The notes: generated by a model from the sequence alone, not told the origin. DNA of 64,000 bases from Ophiura sarsii (GCA_035610835.1 CM069448.1:9809717-9873716); one strand, 5' to 3'; shown: positions 10,701-25,700, counted from the first letter of the stretch. Numbers and translations: made by a program.

Positions 10701-13700
10701 TCACATTTTAGAAACCAAATATCACCTGCTATGATTGTGCAATGAGAAAAAAGTTGGGGGCTACCAGCATAGTTGCTGTGATATTCCTGATAAAAGAGTT
10801 CCACACAACCATGTGGAAAATGTGACTAATTACTCTCCAACTAACAGTGCTCATGACTTGGTCAAAATCACAGATGTGATCTACCACTTTGAAACCAACA
10901 CAATGAAATAGAAATCTGCACGATGTCAGATTCAATTTACCTGATTGTATTACAAGATTGCATTACAAGATTGCATTGCAAGATTGCATTGCAAGATTAC
11001 ATTACATATTATATACATAGACAATGCTTGTGGTGTTTTGATGAGATGCCCAATATTTGGATTTATCAGAGACGTATTCTGTATGAGCTGTCAGATTTGA
11101 ACAAAGCAATCTCTTCATAAGATAATTAACACCATTGATTATTTTGTTTAATTTTCAGAATTGTGCCCGTCAGTATTCAGTCATGTTGGAGAATGTGGAA
11201 ACACCTAAGTAAGTCAATCTGTAAGATGTCGCCACAACATTACCCATTCTATCGGATGTTGCCATAGCATCATTAATTTCAACAGATTTTGCCAGATGAG
11301 CTCCCTTTCCATGACTGTGCTGCTCTTATTTGATCATGTTGTTAACACCATTCTCTGTATTGTAAAAACTTACCAGTCAGATGAGGTGAAAATATGATGC
11401 AAAGTACAATTCCACTTACATAAAGCCATCATCACATGATAATTCATTACATTTATCAGTGGAGCCCAGGGGGCTTCATGGGTTTGTTGTTGGGAATGAC
11501 CTCCCATACAGCTTTCCCAAACTAAACGCTGTCTTTTAAAACAGCGTTTAAATCTTAACTTTGATCTATCAGACTTTTAAACAGTAAAAAATGTTTGATT
11601 TGTACAAGTTAAGTTTGCTCCTTCTTAAGTGTAGCTTATGAGATATGAACCTACCATACATAGTTTTTTAATTGATCATGCTAATCTTAAAAAGATGAGG
11701 ATGATCAATTAAAATGCATCAAGTCTCTCATAAATTTATATTCTGAACAAAGTTTTGTTGTTTTCTATGGGGAAAATTAACCCTGGAACGTTAATTTTTA
11801 TTCTTGCAGACGAAAAAGAACCAGTGAGCGTGGGGAAGTGGTTGAAACCCCTGGTGACCTAATCGTGAGAAAGATGACGATGGAAAGGATGGATGAATTG
11901 AAGGCGCAGATCCGCGAGGATAAAGCACGATTTAAGCAGCTCAAGAAAGAGATTGATGAAATCCGTAGTGGAACGCTGGATGATAAGCTACAGTCCATGT
12001 TGGATGATATACAGGGGTATGTATGATCAAAGGCTTTAATCTTAAAATTGGCCAACTAATTGTCAAATAAGCTCTTTGGTTGCTATACATAGGAGTTAGA
12101 AAGAGCCGATTTGACCATAAATATAAAATCATAGTGATACCTCCGGTAGTATGGTTCCATTTCACATGAGGTTGGTGCATCATTTAGTATAAGTTAGTCT
12201 TATATTTGTAAAATACACACTTTCAAAATATCACTTGCACGCAAAAACGTCATGTATGTTCTGGAGTAGTCTCATATCACACTTTTGTATGCTAAAGACA
12301 AATTATGTTCTCGTCTAAGTATTTGCAGCATATTGTGTCTTCACAGACCAATTACACATTTAGGTGTGAGTTTGACTCTATACAGATAGTGCCAGGAACA
12401 GGTCAGAGGCAGGGACTCCCAGGCGAGGGGACCTATGGTCGGTTCTTTGTTCTCAGCCCTGGCTTGTCCATTCCCCCACCCCTTCCTACAGGCTGTATCA
12501 AAAAGATTTGTACCGTGGTCTGATCAGTTTTTCAGAATTTTGTTTGATATGTTACGAACCATTTAGACCATTTTGCTTCTATATGCAAAATTATTGAAGT
12601 TTCATCTTTTCTAAGAATTTTGATTTACGACAATCGAACATTTTTTTTCAGAATTTACAAGCTTTTAAAGGAATATTGGTGTTGACTAATGAAATAAATG
12701 GCTGTTTATCTAGACAGGAGACTGAACTCATGAACACAAGAAACAAGAAAGTATCTGGCCTGTTAGAGAAGCAGAAACGGCACAAGTACCGTCGGTTCAG
12801 GCGCCCACCTCCTCCTGAACCAGAACCAGCTGCATCCACTGTCATTAACCTTTCATCTTCCACCTTATCTGATGCTGAACACAAACTTCTCTCTAGGGGC
12901 CTTAAATTCTGTCCCACTCCTCCTGATGTCAATCAAGTTGAGCTTAGCGAGGACCTTACTCAGTATTATCGGAGGATACGTCTCAAAGAATTTTTTCTTG
13001 ATGCCCCACCAACTGTACCTGAGCCGTTCTACAAGAAGAGTACTTGGGTTCCTCCCAAGAACAGAGTCCCTGCCCTTGAGACTTATGTTCAAGTCGTTAG
13101 CACCCAGGTTAACACTTCTGAGCAAGTTTCCCGCAGATCTCATGACAATATCCCTAGGGAGGAACGCCAGGCACTGAATTCCATCAGGTTACGGACAGAC
13201 ATCATCATCAAGCCAGCAGACAAAGGGTCAGCAGTAGTTGTCATGGACCGACAGAAGTACATTGATGAAGCCATGCGTCATCTTGACAACCGCATTCATT
13301 ATGCTGTTCTTGACTCCGATCCCACTAACACATTTTCTCAACAGATTCAGCATACCCTGGATGACATGCATCAGCGTCATGAGCTCTCTGACAAGGCCTT
13401 TGAGTTTCTATCTCCCAAAGATTGCAGTGCTGCCCGCTTCTACCTCCTTCCTAAGATCCATAAGCCGGGAAACCCAGGCAGACCCATCATCTCTGGCAAC
13501 GGCTCCCCAACTGAGCATATATCCCTCTTTGTCGATAACTTCATCAAGCCTCTTGTTTCACAGGTTCCCTCCTATATCCATGACACCCCAGACTTTCTCA
13601 GGAAACTCGAAGCCATCAAGAACCAAGTTCCAAGCACCGCTATTATTGGCACATTTGATGTTAAGTCCCTCTATACCAACATTCCCCATCAGGAAGGCAT

Positions 13701-16700
13701 AGAAGCAAGCCGTGCAGCTTTGGCTAAGATTGGTCATTCCAGTCCTCCCATACCTGATATTGAATGCCTCATGAACCATGTCCTAACCAAGAACAATTTC
13801 ACTTTCATGGACAGGACCTACTTGCAGGTACATGGCACAGCTATGGGTACTAGGATGGCTCCGTCATGGGCCTGTCTTTTCATGTCTAGGCTGGAGGAAC
13901 AATTGCTAGCTGAAGCACCTTGTCGACCTTGGATTTGGTTGCGGTACATTGACGACATATTCGTTATCTGGACCAGTGATGAAAGCAGTCTCCTCACATT
14001 CATTGATCACATGAACTCATTTCACAGGACCATTAAGTTCACTTCTGACTACTCCCACCAACAGGCACACTTTCTTGATGTAACCATACAGAAAGCTGAG
14101 AATGGTATACTATCTACAGATCTCTTCACCAAGCCTACAGATACGCACCAGTATCTCCATGCTTCAAGCTGCCACCCTCGCCATTGTAAGACAGGCATAG
14201 CATATAGTCAGGCTCTCCGTCTCCGACGTATTTGTTCTAACGAATCTAGATTCTCATATCATGCACAGAATTTGAAGAAGCATCTGGTTACCAGGGGTCA
14301 CAGCTCCACCAAAGTCCAGCAAGCCATCAAGAAAGTCCACTCTCTCCCGAGAGCCACAGTCCTTCAGGAGAAGCCCAGAAACCAAGACCCCACCCCTAAG
14401 ATTCCCCTTGTTACCACATTTCATCCTAACCTTCCTCCTCTGCGTCACATCACCAACACTAACCACCACATTCTCCACACATCAGACCGTCTTCGTCGTG
14501 CAGTTCCTGACATACCAATCCTGGCCTACAGACGCCCTCGCAACCTACGAGATATGTTAGTACGGGCTACCATCCCCCCGGTAACTGATGATTCTCTCCC
14601 CACGCAGCATGGCACTTCTAAGTGCGAGTCGACCAGCAGGTGCGTCGTTTGCCGGGAACACATCAAGGAAGGCGATTCCTTCACCAGCCACACCACCCAT
14701 GCCACCTACAAGACGAAGGGTCACATCACTTGCACCACATCTAATGTCATTTACCTCTTATCATGTAGAGTGTGTGGAGTCCAGTATGTTGGTGAGACTA
14801 AAAACTCACTGAAGAAGCGCTTCTATGGACACAGATCGACGGTTAACACCAACAAGCCACCTGTCGGACACCACTTCAACCTTCCCAACCACACTATGTC
14901 TGATATGATCTTACAGGGCATTGAATCTTTAGGTAGCCGTTCAGAAGTGGTACGTCTCAGTAGAGAGAAGTTATGGATGAAGCGTCTTCTCACTATTCAG
15001 CCCCATGGCCTAAACATCCAGGAAGGGAATGATTAGACTCAACCCCCCGCCCCCCCCCCCCCCCACCTCCTCCATTTGTATCTGATTAACCTATCATTTG
15101 TATTTTTTACCCATTTGTTTTTCTCCACTTTTTCTTCACTCCATTTTTCATTTTTTACTTCTTGATTTATGTGATACTTTGTTTTCATTTTCCACATTGT
15201 CTCCTATGCACAGTAATTTTCATTACTTGTTCCAGTGCATTTCCATTATTTGTCACCATAGGCCTAGTCCCACTTTGTTTTTTCTTGTTTTCTCATGCAT
15301 TCTCTCAGTCCTTTTACATTTCCATCCATTTTATTATCTATTTGTAGTCATCAATCACCATTATTGATTTCACTCACCCATTATTTTTATATCCCATTTG
15401 CCTTTTACTTTTTAATCTCCCCTTTGTCTATGTCATCCTTTTGTTATTTTATCCACTTCATCAATCAGCTGTCTAGCTTGATATCTTCCCCTATTCATTC
15501 ATCTGTCACTTTGACTTCCTGCCTATTGTTCCTCTGTCTATATATATGTTGTGTTATGTTGTATTCTGTCATTTTACCTTCGATAAAGATTCTGTTAGAA
15601 TCGAAACGTCAGGTCCTCTTATATTTATTACATTTTTATCATTTTCATCGAAACGTTAGATCTGAAGCGCACAATTCAAAGTTCCTCCTGACTGCACTCA
15701 TATATTCACTACTTATAAAGAGTTTGTGCAGTGAACCTATTAAATTTGCGTTGCTGCGAGTAAAACCATGATTACGTCGATCTTCATTTGAACGACAATA
15801 GCGGTCAGAAACAACAGCCAATTATCTTCAGATTATCAGATCAATAAGTTGACATAATTCCCTATTTATTAAAATCAAAAATATTGTATTTATCAGAGAT
15901 TTTATATTTGTAATGCTTTTTTGAAAATGGAACATATCAGAGTACAAATCATTTTGATACAGCCTGTAGGCTCCTATTTGGCCCATTTCCCCCAGATAGT
16001 TATATTCCCCAAACCAACCCATGCGAGGTAACTTAAAGAGGTTAATCATTCTTGATTCATTCTTCTTTTTTTCATTCTTTTTTATTTCTTTTCATTGTTT
16101 ATTTCATTTTTTCTTCAACAGTAAAACGAAGGCTGCTACAAAAGAGGAGAGTGAAGCACCCAAGTCTGCTGGTGCAGAAATAGGTAGGTGACGAGCAGTG
16201 CATCCTGGGTGATTTTAAAACAGAAATAATAATCTACCGTTAAAAGTAAAGTGTACACAATGAAACTAGTCCCAAATGAAAAAACGTAGGCAACCATAAT
16301 CAAGATACCCATAGATTTACAGATGGATGAGCACAACAAATGTAAATATAGTATAGAGAAACTCATGACAACTGCAAATGAGGGGGAACGATGCAACAAG
16401 CACCATTGAATGTCCCAACTCACAATGAGATGACCCTAACCCACACTTTTCTCTATACTACTGGGTGGTTCAAAAAAAGTTCACCCAAGTTCAAAGTAAT
16501 TTTACAACCACATTTATAGTTTCAGAGAATTACTTAATCTTGATCAGCAGTAAGTTTTGAAGTTATCCTAAAAATGGCACGTTTATAGCTTGTTTGGTTC
16601 TTTAGATATGGTTCATTACAGAAAGCATGCACAAAACCGAGGAGCGTCATTTAGTTTTTGTCTTCAACAAAACAGCATGACATGCATGAACCAACCAAGC

Positions 16701-19700
16701 TAAATGTACAATTTTTTCAGGATAATTTCAAAACTTACTACTGATCAAAAGTTAGTAAACACAATTCTCTGTAACTATAAATGTGGTTGTAAAATTACTT
16801 TGAACTTGGGTAAATCTTTGTGGAACCACCCGGTAGACAGGCACTCGAACCATATGCTTGGTGTCCCTATTTATTATTTTTGCCATTCTATTTAATTTTG
16901 TATATTTTGTTAAGATTTCATTGACGTTGTAGTGATATTGTTATTTTTATGCTGCGAAGGGCTTTAATATCGCATGATGTAAGGTACTTTATAAATAAAC
17001 GTTATAGAAGTGTTTAATTTTTCTGTATGTAATATTTCCCAGGTAAAACTGTCAAATCCACATCATCCATCCCGTCAGCTGGTAAAGCTAGACGTCCTCC
17101 GTCTCGGCCCTCCAAGCCCTCTAGAACATCGGAGGGATCGTCAGGGGAACCAGGTATTGTGGATGCATCCTCCAAGCAATCAGAGGTAAGAGAGGGTGAA
17201 TTTTCAAAAGTTTTCACAAATAAATCCAAAATGTTTCAATAAATTTCAACAATTTGCAAAAGAAATTCACACAATTTGTTACAAAAATTAATCTCAAATT
17301 TGAAGGGAAAAATGGGTCGGTCAGGCCCATAGAACAGAGTTGTTTTTATCGTCACTTATAGTTTCCATCATTGGGCATCCATCAGCATCAGCCTGAATAA
17401 GTTAATATTGCTTCAACTCGCACACCGATTATAGGCCGATACATGTGTATGTGTTTCAAGAGAAATTAGGAAAATCAATGCGCAGACACTGATGTTGATG
17501 TGTGAATAGTGGCATAACCTGTAGGGGGAGTGCTACTTGGAACATATCAACATTTTTGCATGTTTATGTTGAGTACATGATTTTTCAAATTGATCTTGAA
17601 ACAAAAATATGCACGTATATGAGACCTGTCATCACGAAATGAGAGTTAAGTCGGAAAATTTTAATTTTGAGGTTTGTCCAGATTCAGAATATGCAGGAAA
17701 CAAGCTTTAAAATGATATGCAGCATGTCATAATTGCTCAATGTTTTCTCTGTCAAAAATCAATTTGAAGTTGCAAAATTCCTTTGTTTTCTATTGATTTT
17801 TGGCACGTTCATTGGACCATATCTCCTAATGCACACTGGCGACTTAACGCTCATTTTGTGGTGACAGGTCTCATATGATCTAATTCATAAATGACAATAC
17901 AAATACAAATTTAAATTTTGTGCTAAATTTTACTCTCCTTAATTATTGCAAAGGAGTAAAAATATGTATCTAGTTTGATAACAGCCGCAGTAAAAATTGG
18001 GGGAACCTGTGCAGCGTGAACAACAAATCAAAACAAAGTACATAGTGTGCACCTGTTAGGCGTGTACACAGCACACAATTAGACATTTTCAATGCTCTAT
18101 GCCTATTTGGGTTTCCTGCTTACTGATCGGTTTGTAACTACTAAGAGTGTATGAACATATGTCCTTGTTGGCCAATGCTCGTTGATTTGTTTAACTCTAA
18201 GAGGACGAAGAACTAAACTGTCCTACGGACGAACGGACCTCTTAGGTAGGGTCGATCGGGTGCTTTTTTTTTTTAAATTTTTTTTTAACGTTTTGGTGAA
18301 TTTTTACCAATTTTCAACGAATTTGAAAGAGAAAAAAAATCTGAAATTGTTAAATCAAAACATTTGACACAAAAAACTAACAATTTGAACAACAATTTAT
18401 TTGTGGCAAATTTGAAGAAGAAAAAATAGGTTGGTCACACCCATAGAACATGTTGTATTTTTGTTGTCTAATAATCAAGTTGATCTCAATGTGTCTCAAT
18501 TTCCATTTGTTAGGATTGTGACTTAGATTCTGTATTTGATCATCCGTCTGGGGCCTCCTCAGATGCACTGTCATCCAGCCTGACATCAGACAAGCAGAAA
18601 ACAATTGCACAGGTTGGTACTCTCTCTCTCTCTCTCTCAACATCTTGTTTTCCACTGAAAAATATTGCATTTCACTGAAACCTTTTTATGCAAAGTTATA
18701 ACGCACAGCCTGGTGCATTTCATTTTGATGGCGTGACCTCCGCATTACTGAATGATGATTTCCCGAATGTAGAGTGCAACGCACCACATGGTTTTACCTA
18801 CTGAGTCTGCGTCAACATGTGCAACGTAGTTTCAAGCGCAAATGTGTGCGTTGCATTTTTGTTTGAGTGTGGAATATCACAATAACAATTCCTGTCGGAT
18901 TTTTTATTAGGAGGTCTATGAAGCTTCTACTTAGTATACTTTAGATTAAACAATGTATGCCAAATAAGAATTTTGGGTGCTGATATGTCATTAGTATGGC
19001 CAATGTCGCAACAAATCGACACTTATGACAATCAATAAGGCTAAACAAATTAAGTTGACTGCCCTTTGCGACCAACCTCAAAATCTAAACAAAATTAGGG
19101 TCACTTTGCTTCTTTTTTTACAAATTTTTTAAATGTCATATTTTTGGTATTTTGTTTATGTTTAAAGGTAGGTGCTCCGAATTCTGGCTCGATTTTCAAC
19201 TTGATGTTTTCGTTTTTACATAAAGGGTCATCCTTAAAGTAGTCATATTCCAAATTTTGAGTTGCATAACTCCAATGGTTGTTATTTTAGAAGCACAAGG
19301 TGACATGAAATTTGCTCAATAACATTTAAATGGAACATATCTTGCACCTAAGATTTTACAGAAATAATGAGAAAAGTAAGGGTTTTTTCTGATATGTTGA
19401 TGTGAAGAAGAAAAAAAATAAAGTGATCGGAACATACACCTTTAACTGCGGCTTAATCACATTAAATCCTCAATTACTCAAAAATGAAAAGTATAAGAGA
19501 TTTTAGGAAAGGAGAAAGATGCATGTTTAACATTCTTTAAATATGTGAACCCAGATATTGGCACTGAAGACTTAATTTGAATCTCATAAGAAAACTGCAT
19601 ACCATGTTTATGAACAAGGAATCTGTATCAAGGTAAAAGTGAAAGAAAGAATATTAACTTGCTTATTTTGATTCTTTACTTCTAGCGCCAGAAGCAAGGA

Positions 19701-22700
19701 TCTAATAGCAGCAGTGTGGGAGGCACAGAAGGGTCTGATGTTGATGTGACAGCTCTATCGGATGTTGCCAAAAGCCTTGCGGCAGGTAAAGTTTTAAGAA
19801 ATATTATTTTTCATTGAAAGCTAAAAGATTTCCACATTATTATCAGGTTTTGTGAAGGTAGAAATGAATATCCAACGGGTCAAAAGTTTGTCAAAGATTG
19901 CAGATATTTTAAGATTCTTGCAAAGGATTTTGCGAGAATCTATGGATTCTCCTCCATTAAAATAGTTACACAGAATAGTTGTCAGACGTAATACTCAACA
20001 AGAACCAACTAGGATTCTCGCAATTTAACCAGCAGGAATCTTTACGAGATTGGATTCTCAGATCCTCCTTGAATTTCCGACCCTGCCAAAGTATTACTTA
20101 AACAATAGATTGTGTTGATATTTTGCCCATGGTTAGCAAATGCACATATAAATGTATGCTTAATTAATGTTGTCAAAAATGGTTACAATTTACCAAAACC
20201 CAACAAAAATGCCAGACCGACCGTACCTGAGAAATCCAAAAAAATTGTAGAACAGGGTCTGCCAGCCTGTCTGCAAATCAGGGTCTTGTTGGCATATTAT
20301 TGGGAGGTAATAAATGATGCAAAGAGAGGAATGTGGACATTATATTCCAAATCCAACCACTTTAAAATGACATGATATTTGCACTTGTAATTCACTTGAT
20401 TCACAGTATATCTTTTACACTACACTCCACACAGGTTCTCCAACGTTATCAAAACTTCTCACGCCACGAGGAAAAAGTACATCCTCTACTAGCAGTACGC
20501 CACCAGCCGACGCACCAGGGTCACATCAACCTCTTCTCTCGGCGGCTGCCAAGGCAACAGCTGCTAAGGAGGCTGCGAAGATACTCCTCGGTGGTGTCGT
20601 CGGAGGAAGGGGCAGGGAAGATGAGAGCTCGGAGGTTTGTGGTTCTCGTGGATTCCAGTCCGTGTTCAGTAGTTTTGTGAAAAGTGTAAGCGTGAGTTTG
20701 ATGTATCCCGCTGTTGCGTTCCTTATCAAAATGATTGCTGCTGTAGATGAGTTGTATATGAAATGTAGGGTTATATACTTGCTTTTACTTGGATCATTTT
20801 GCTCTCTCACCCAAGGCTCTAATTTAGTTTATGCAGTTCCATATTAGCAAGAAATAATGTGATTTTTATGTCTCTGTGCCCAAAAAGTAATCCAAGAGTA
20901 TGCGCAAGATTTTGGTATAGGCACACATCTTACAACACATACGTTCTATAGTGTTATGCAAGCCATATGACCACCTATCCTCTGTGTATTGACTAGGAAG
21001 CTTACCAATTTGGAACTGACGGAACTATAGTATGCTTATACGGAACAGCTGTGTTACAGTCCAATTTAGGAAATTAATATTTATCACCCAAAGCTAAGCT
21101 TATTAACAAATGTGTGTAAAAATAGTCTTTCAAAAAATAGTACCCTAGAAATGTAAGTGTTTCACAAAAACTGAAACCATCATGGAAATGTCAGCTCGTA
21201 CAATTTGTGAAAGCAAATATCTTTGAATTCAATGTGCTTTACAAAAACGAAAGTAAAATTGTGAACAGTTTAGCTCGTACAATTTGTGAAAGCAAGTACC
21301 TTTGAAAACAAAAAGTAAAACTGAAATGTAAAATGTCAGTTTATCTCGTAGGTTGTTGGTAGGTTGTTTGTGATTTATACACAAAGCGGTTGACACATGC
21401 TAAGTGTTCTTATCATACTAAATCATAAACCCTGATATGATGTTTATTGTATAATATACAACTCCTCTATACCAGTAATAGGCATGTTGAATGTAGCAAC
21501 ACTGCATGATCTATTACATTCATGAATGCAGGCTGTATGATTTAGTACCACATGATTCAAAGGTTACGTGCACCTTGGATACTATTTGCAATCATCTCAG
21601 AATCTGACAAAGGATTTAAAGCTCTTAAATCCAAGGTTTCTATGGTCCATGGGTTTCAGGATCTGAGGTCTGAATTGAAGATGCTAATGTCAGGTCGGTA
21701 TGCACAAAACAACTAAGACCGAGTCTAACTTATGAACGGGTTCAAATAAAGACTAGTCCTCCAAAAAAGGATCTTTTTTGCATTATTAATGGACCTTGTT
21801 TGGGGCAATACATGTTAGTGTTATATTGGCCTAATTAGGTCTAATTTTACTTTTGGACTTTATTAGGTATTCATTACTTCAAGAATAATCGCGATAGCTT
21901 CGTACCAATTGCGTTCCAATAACATTAATCGTTAGATGTGAACGGGCACGCCTAGTGCAGGTTACTTACTAATAATTGCCTGAAAGTATTGCGCCAAAGT
22001 GTTCGATTGTTTTTCTCAAATTAAAGCCTCACAGGTTATTTCTGATTGGTTGAATGATAAAAATGTTAATGAGGAGATGACCAGACTTGGACTGTTTCAA
22101 TAACTAAGAAGGGGTGGACAAAATACAAAATAAAAGTAATTAATTATTATAGCACAATTGTATTTGTACGAATCAACAAATTGGATAAATATGCATTTTT
22201 TTCAGTAATGAATGAGAATAATGATTGCTTAACCTCGGTTGTTGTTCCGGTCATTCGGAATTGTCCCTCAGACCAGAAACAGCAACCTCTTATTTCAAAA
22301 CAAATTCACAAAAACAGTTGTTACGCAGTCATTATTCTTTAAGTATACAAGGGATATAAAAGAATAAAAGTGTCCTTCAGAAGGACGGTTATTAATTTAG
22401 ACCAGGTCTAAAGTTAAACCCGGTCTAACTTGTTTTGTGCATACTGGCCCAAAAGTCTTCAAGTCGTAAGGACTCTAAAATGCAGAAGTCCAAAGATTTT
22501 ATGGCACTATGATCTGAGAGCATTTGAATCTGAGGCTCCGGCCACATTTTTAGACCTCATGATTAATTGGCATTGGATATGAATGACTCAAATCTGTTGG
22601 ACTCGTGATACAAGGCCAAAGAAACCAAGGGATTACAACCCACTTGAATGCAGATGTTCACATCATAAAAATGGGAAAAACCTTGCCATTGACAAACATG

Positions 22701-25700
22701 CATGCTGCTTGGTTGTTGACAGCTAACAATGCTAACTATAATCAGAGCAAAATTGCTTGATTACTTAAACCCTTTAGGTCCACTCTTATCAGCCAGATCC
22801 TTGGGAATACCTCAAGGTTGAGATTTCTCCATCTTAACTCCATTTCATCTGTTACCAAATAAACAGGTGTAAGCTAGTTCACCCGGGGTGAACTGGTCCA
22901 AGTGGACCTATGCCTTACTGCTTTTGTTCAAAGAAGGAATTGATTTTGGTTTTTTGTAATCTGTCTATTAAATATGCCTATAATCTCCCACCTAGAATCA
23001 CATTAGTAGATAGGTAGCATGTTCGGTATAAGATGCAAGTACACTTTTTATAATTTCAGTTGTTAGTATAAAAACGTAGTGGGTCCCCAATGCTAAGTAT
23101 ATAGTGTGATATATTCCCTTTCCAAGTGCGTTATTGTGTGACTGTCGAGTGTGTGTGTATTTATAATTTTAGATTTATGTTAATTTTATGTTTTGTACTT
23201 GTTTGTAGCTTTTGATTTCTGTTTGTTTTTTGGTTATTCTTTTCTCTAGCCCCTTTATCTTTTAGCTCCATTGCAGGTTTTCTTTTATATTTCTTTATGT
23301 GAGTTTTTGAACTCTAAATTCTAAATCAAATTCAGAACAACAGTTTATTAGTTTTTCCTCTCTTTGACCTCTGACCTCCCCATATTTTTCCTCTGACCTA
23401 TTCCGTTACTCATTCCTTCATACCTAGACTGACTCTCATGTCTTCATCAAATACACATGGTTCCCGCAACATTGTGGAAACTGAAAAGTTCCAAAACAGG
23501 GCCTTACCAACTCCTAAATAATCATGTTTATATACCATCATGCCTCACTTTGCCAGAGGGTGCCCTTCAGTATAAATTTATAGATGTGATGGGATTGGAT
23601 GTTACTTTACTTATACTAATACAGGGTGAGTCAAAAAGAAGTTTACCCGGATTGGTGATGTTTTAAAAAAAAAATGACACTCAAGAGTTCAGTAAAGCAT
23701 ATATTTAACAAGCATTCACTCCTGCTTATTAGGAAAAAAGAATGACACAAATTGATCATTTCTAAGAGGAGTTATGCCTATTTTAATAAAAGTCCTCATT
23801 TTGCAAGCTGCCCACAGAATATTTGACAAAACAAATGTAAAGTAAGCATTTTAGCTGTGTACTTACCTACAATTAATGCCCTGCCCTTCCTTCGACTTGA
23901 TGACCATTAAGATTGATGCAGACGGATCTCCTGGCGCGCCATTGAAAGCATGCGGGAAAGGGCTCAGAGATGCATCAATCTTAGCAATGCTCAATTTGTG
24001 TCATTCCTTTTTCCTAATAAGCAGAAGAGAATGCTTGTTAAATATATGCTTTACTGAACTCTCGAGTGTCATTTGTTTGTTTTTTAAAACATCACCAATC
24101 CGGGTAAACTTCTTTTTGACTCACCCTGTAGTAATTGTACCCCTGCTGAATCTCATAAGTCAAATGCTATGTTATTGTTTTTGGCTCAAAGTGCCTATAT
24201 GCAAAGTCATTGTACTTACACAATAAGAGTTTATTTTGGAATTTGATGTGGATTTTCTCACTCCTTGAAAATATTTGCCATGCTTATTACAATCATTGTG
24301 CTTGTCAATGGCATAATTATATTGGAGTTAGAAATCAGAACAGACCCTATAAATATCCAAAATAGGAAACAAAAGGCGTTTCAGTGCACCAATTCATTTT
24401 GTACTAAGGCCAAACAAAGAAGATAGTCTGTCTTAGAAACATTTAGCAAATAAGCTAAGTGCTGTGCAATTTTTTTAATTTTTTTTTTTAGAAAATAGGC
24501 TATGAGGTATGCAATTGGTTGTTGTTGGTAATCTAAGCTTCAGAGAACTTATTTTAAATTTTTTCTTCTAAAAATCAAAACAAAAACAAAAAACCCATAA
24601 GAATTTCAAAAAAAATAAAAAAATGTTTAGGCCTCAGCGCATAGACCTACGCGTCTTAGCTCATTTCACATACCAATGCGGGCGGGCTTCTGAGACAGAC
24701 TATCTTCTTTGTTTGGCCTAACTATGAAATATATCATTTTCGAGTTCAAAATCTCAAAAGTATAACAATCAACTTTACACCCTTGGTGATGGATGGTCAC
24801 AAATATGAGATTAAACCCCTGCTTTGACAAGCTTACTTTAAGATTTGGTTTAAAACTTTCTCTCCAGCATCTCTCGTAGCTAGCACCCAATGCTTTACTC
24901 AACACATTTTTATGTTTCCTAAGTTCCCTTTATTTTTGTTGTTGATAAAAACATCAGGATAAAGAAACAGACAAAAAAGCCACCATCAGCGATAAATCAA
25001 GCAATAAATCGAGTGATAAATCGAGTGATAAATCGAGCGATAAACCCGGTGATAAAGCCAGCAAAGGCAAGGTACTGTCCAAGGAAGGCGCAGGAAAGAT
25101 CAAGGAATCAGTGGAGGAAAGCGAAACACAGGTAGACATTCACCACCAACAAACAAACACTAACTCAACATGTACGGTCATTAACATTGTAATCAACATA
25201 TTCATTCCGATTTGTAGGCTGGTTTTATATTATTTTATAGTAGTTGGGGTGACGTGGTGCAGTGGTTAGGAGTGCTCATATACTGCTGTGTACCGTAGTT
25301 CTGTTGGTGGATCATTTGAGCGAGAGTTCAATACAATATACCAACACAGCCTTGTCCCTGTGCCTCCTTCAAACCGTGTAGATTGAAGTAGGCATGCTCA
25401 TAGTGCACCGTGGTTCGGAAGAGCTATCACGAGCACGGTAAAAGGTCACAGACTCCTTCGTAAAGAGTAGGGGATCATCCCTGTCTGTCTGTACACCATT
25501 CCTAGGTTTCATGAAACGGTTAAATCCGGGCCTCTATCGTAGCGGAAGTGGGCGTCCATTTATGGACGTTAATTGCTAGCTAAGATTAAGCACGCAATGT
25601 CCAATTACGACGAAAAGCGTATTGATGATGATGATTATAGTATTTATTTTGGAGTCATCCATACATACCTTTTTTTAATGCTGAACATGGTGGTGGTGGT

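Larger units (their letters stand above)
12643..15662 (+). mobile_element. Penelope-like retroelement (full ORF, in BRD8 intron 4)
   Basis: Contains one uninterrupted RT plus GIY-YIG ORF. Upstream is a polypyrimidine-cag junction at 12641-12651, perhaps an element intron acceptor. Downstream are a poly-C tract (~15045-15064), a T-rich 3' region, and two tcgaaacgt motifs at 15601 and 15648. The first of these belongs to a hammerhead-like stem-loop. It lies in the same orientation as BRD8. The exact termini are uncertain because I could not identify full pseudo-LTRs. Confidence 0.8.
12487..15974. mobile_element. Mariner-type MITE ends flanking the Penelope-like insertion
   Basis: TACAGGCTGTATCAAAA at 12487 and its near-perfect inverted match ending at 15974 (28 of 29 positions over the whole pair) point inward and are bounded by TA, as for Tc1/mariner relatives. 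Related ends occur elsewhere (46280-46315, tactaatcattttggaacag). The simplest reading is an older TA-inserted MITE that later received the Penelope-like element. Confidence 0.6.

Noticed and set aside
12865..14812. Several other frames of 60-150 codons inside the Penelope-like ORF
   Set aside because: They are out-of-frame shadows of the RT/GIY-YIG reading frame.
11810..15036. Chimeric BRD8-reverse transcriptase protein
   Set aside because: Joining exon 4 to the acceptor before the retroelement ORF gives the wrong frame and an early stop.
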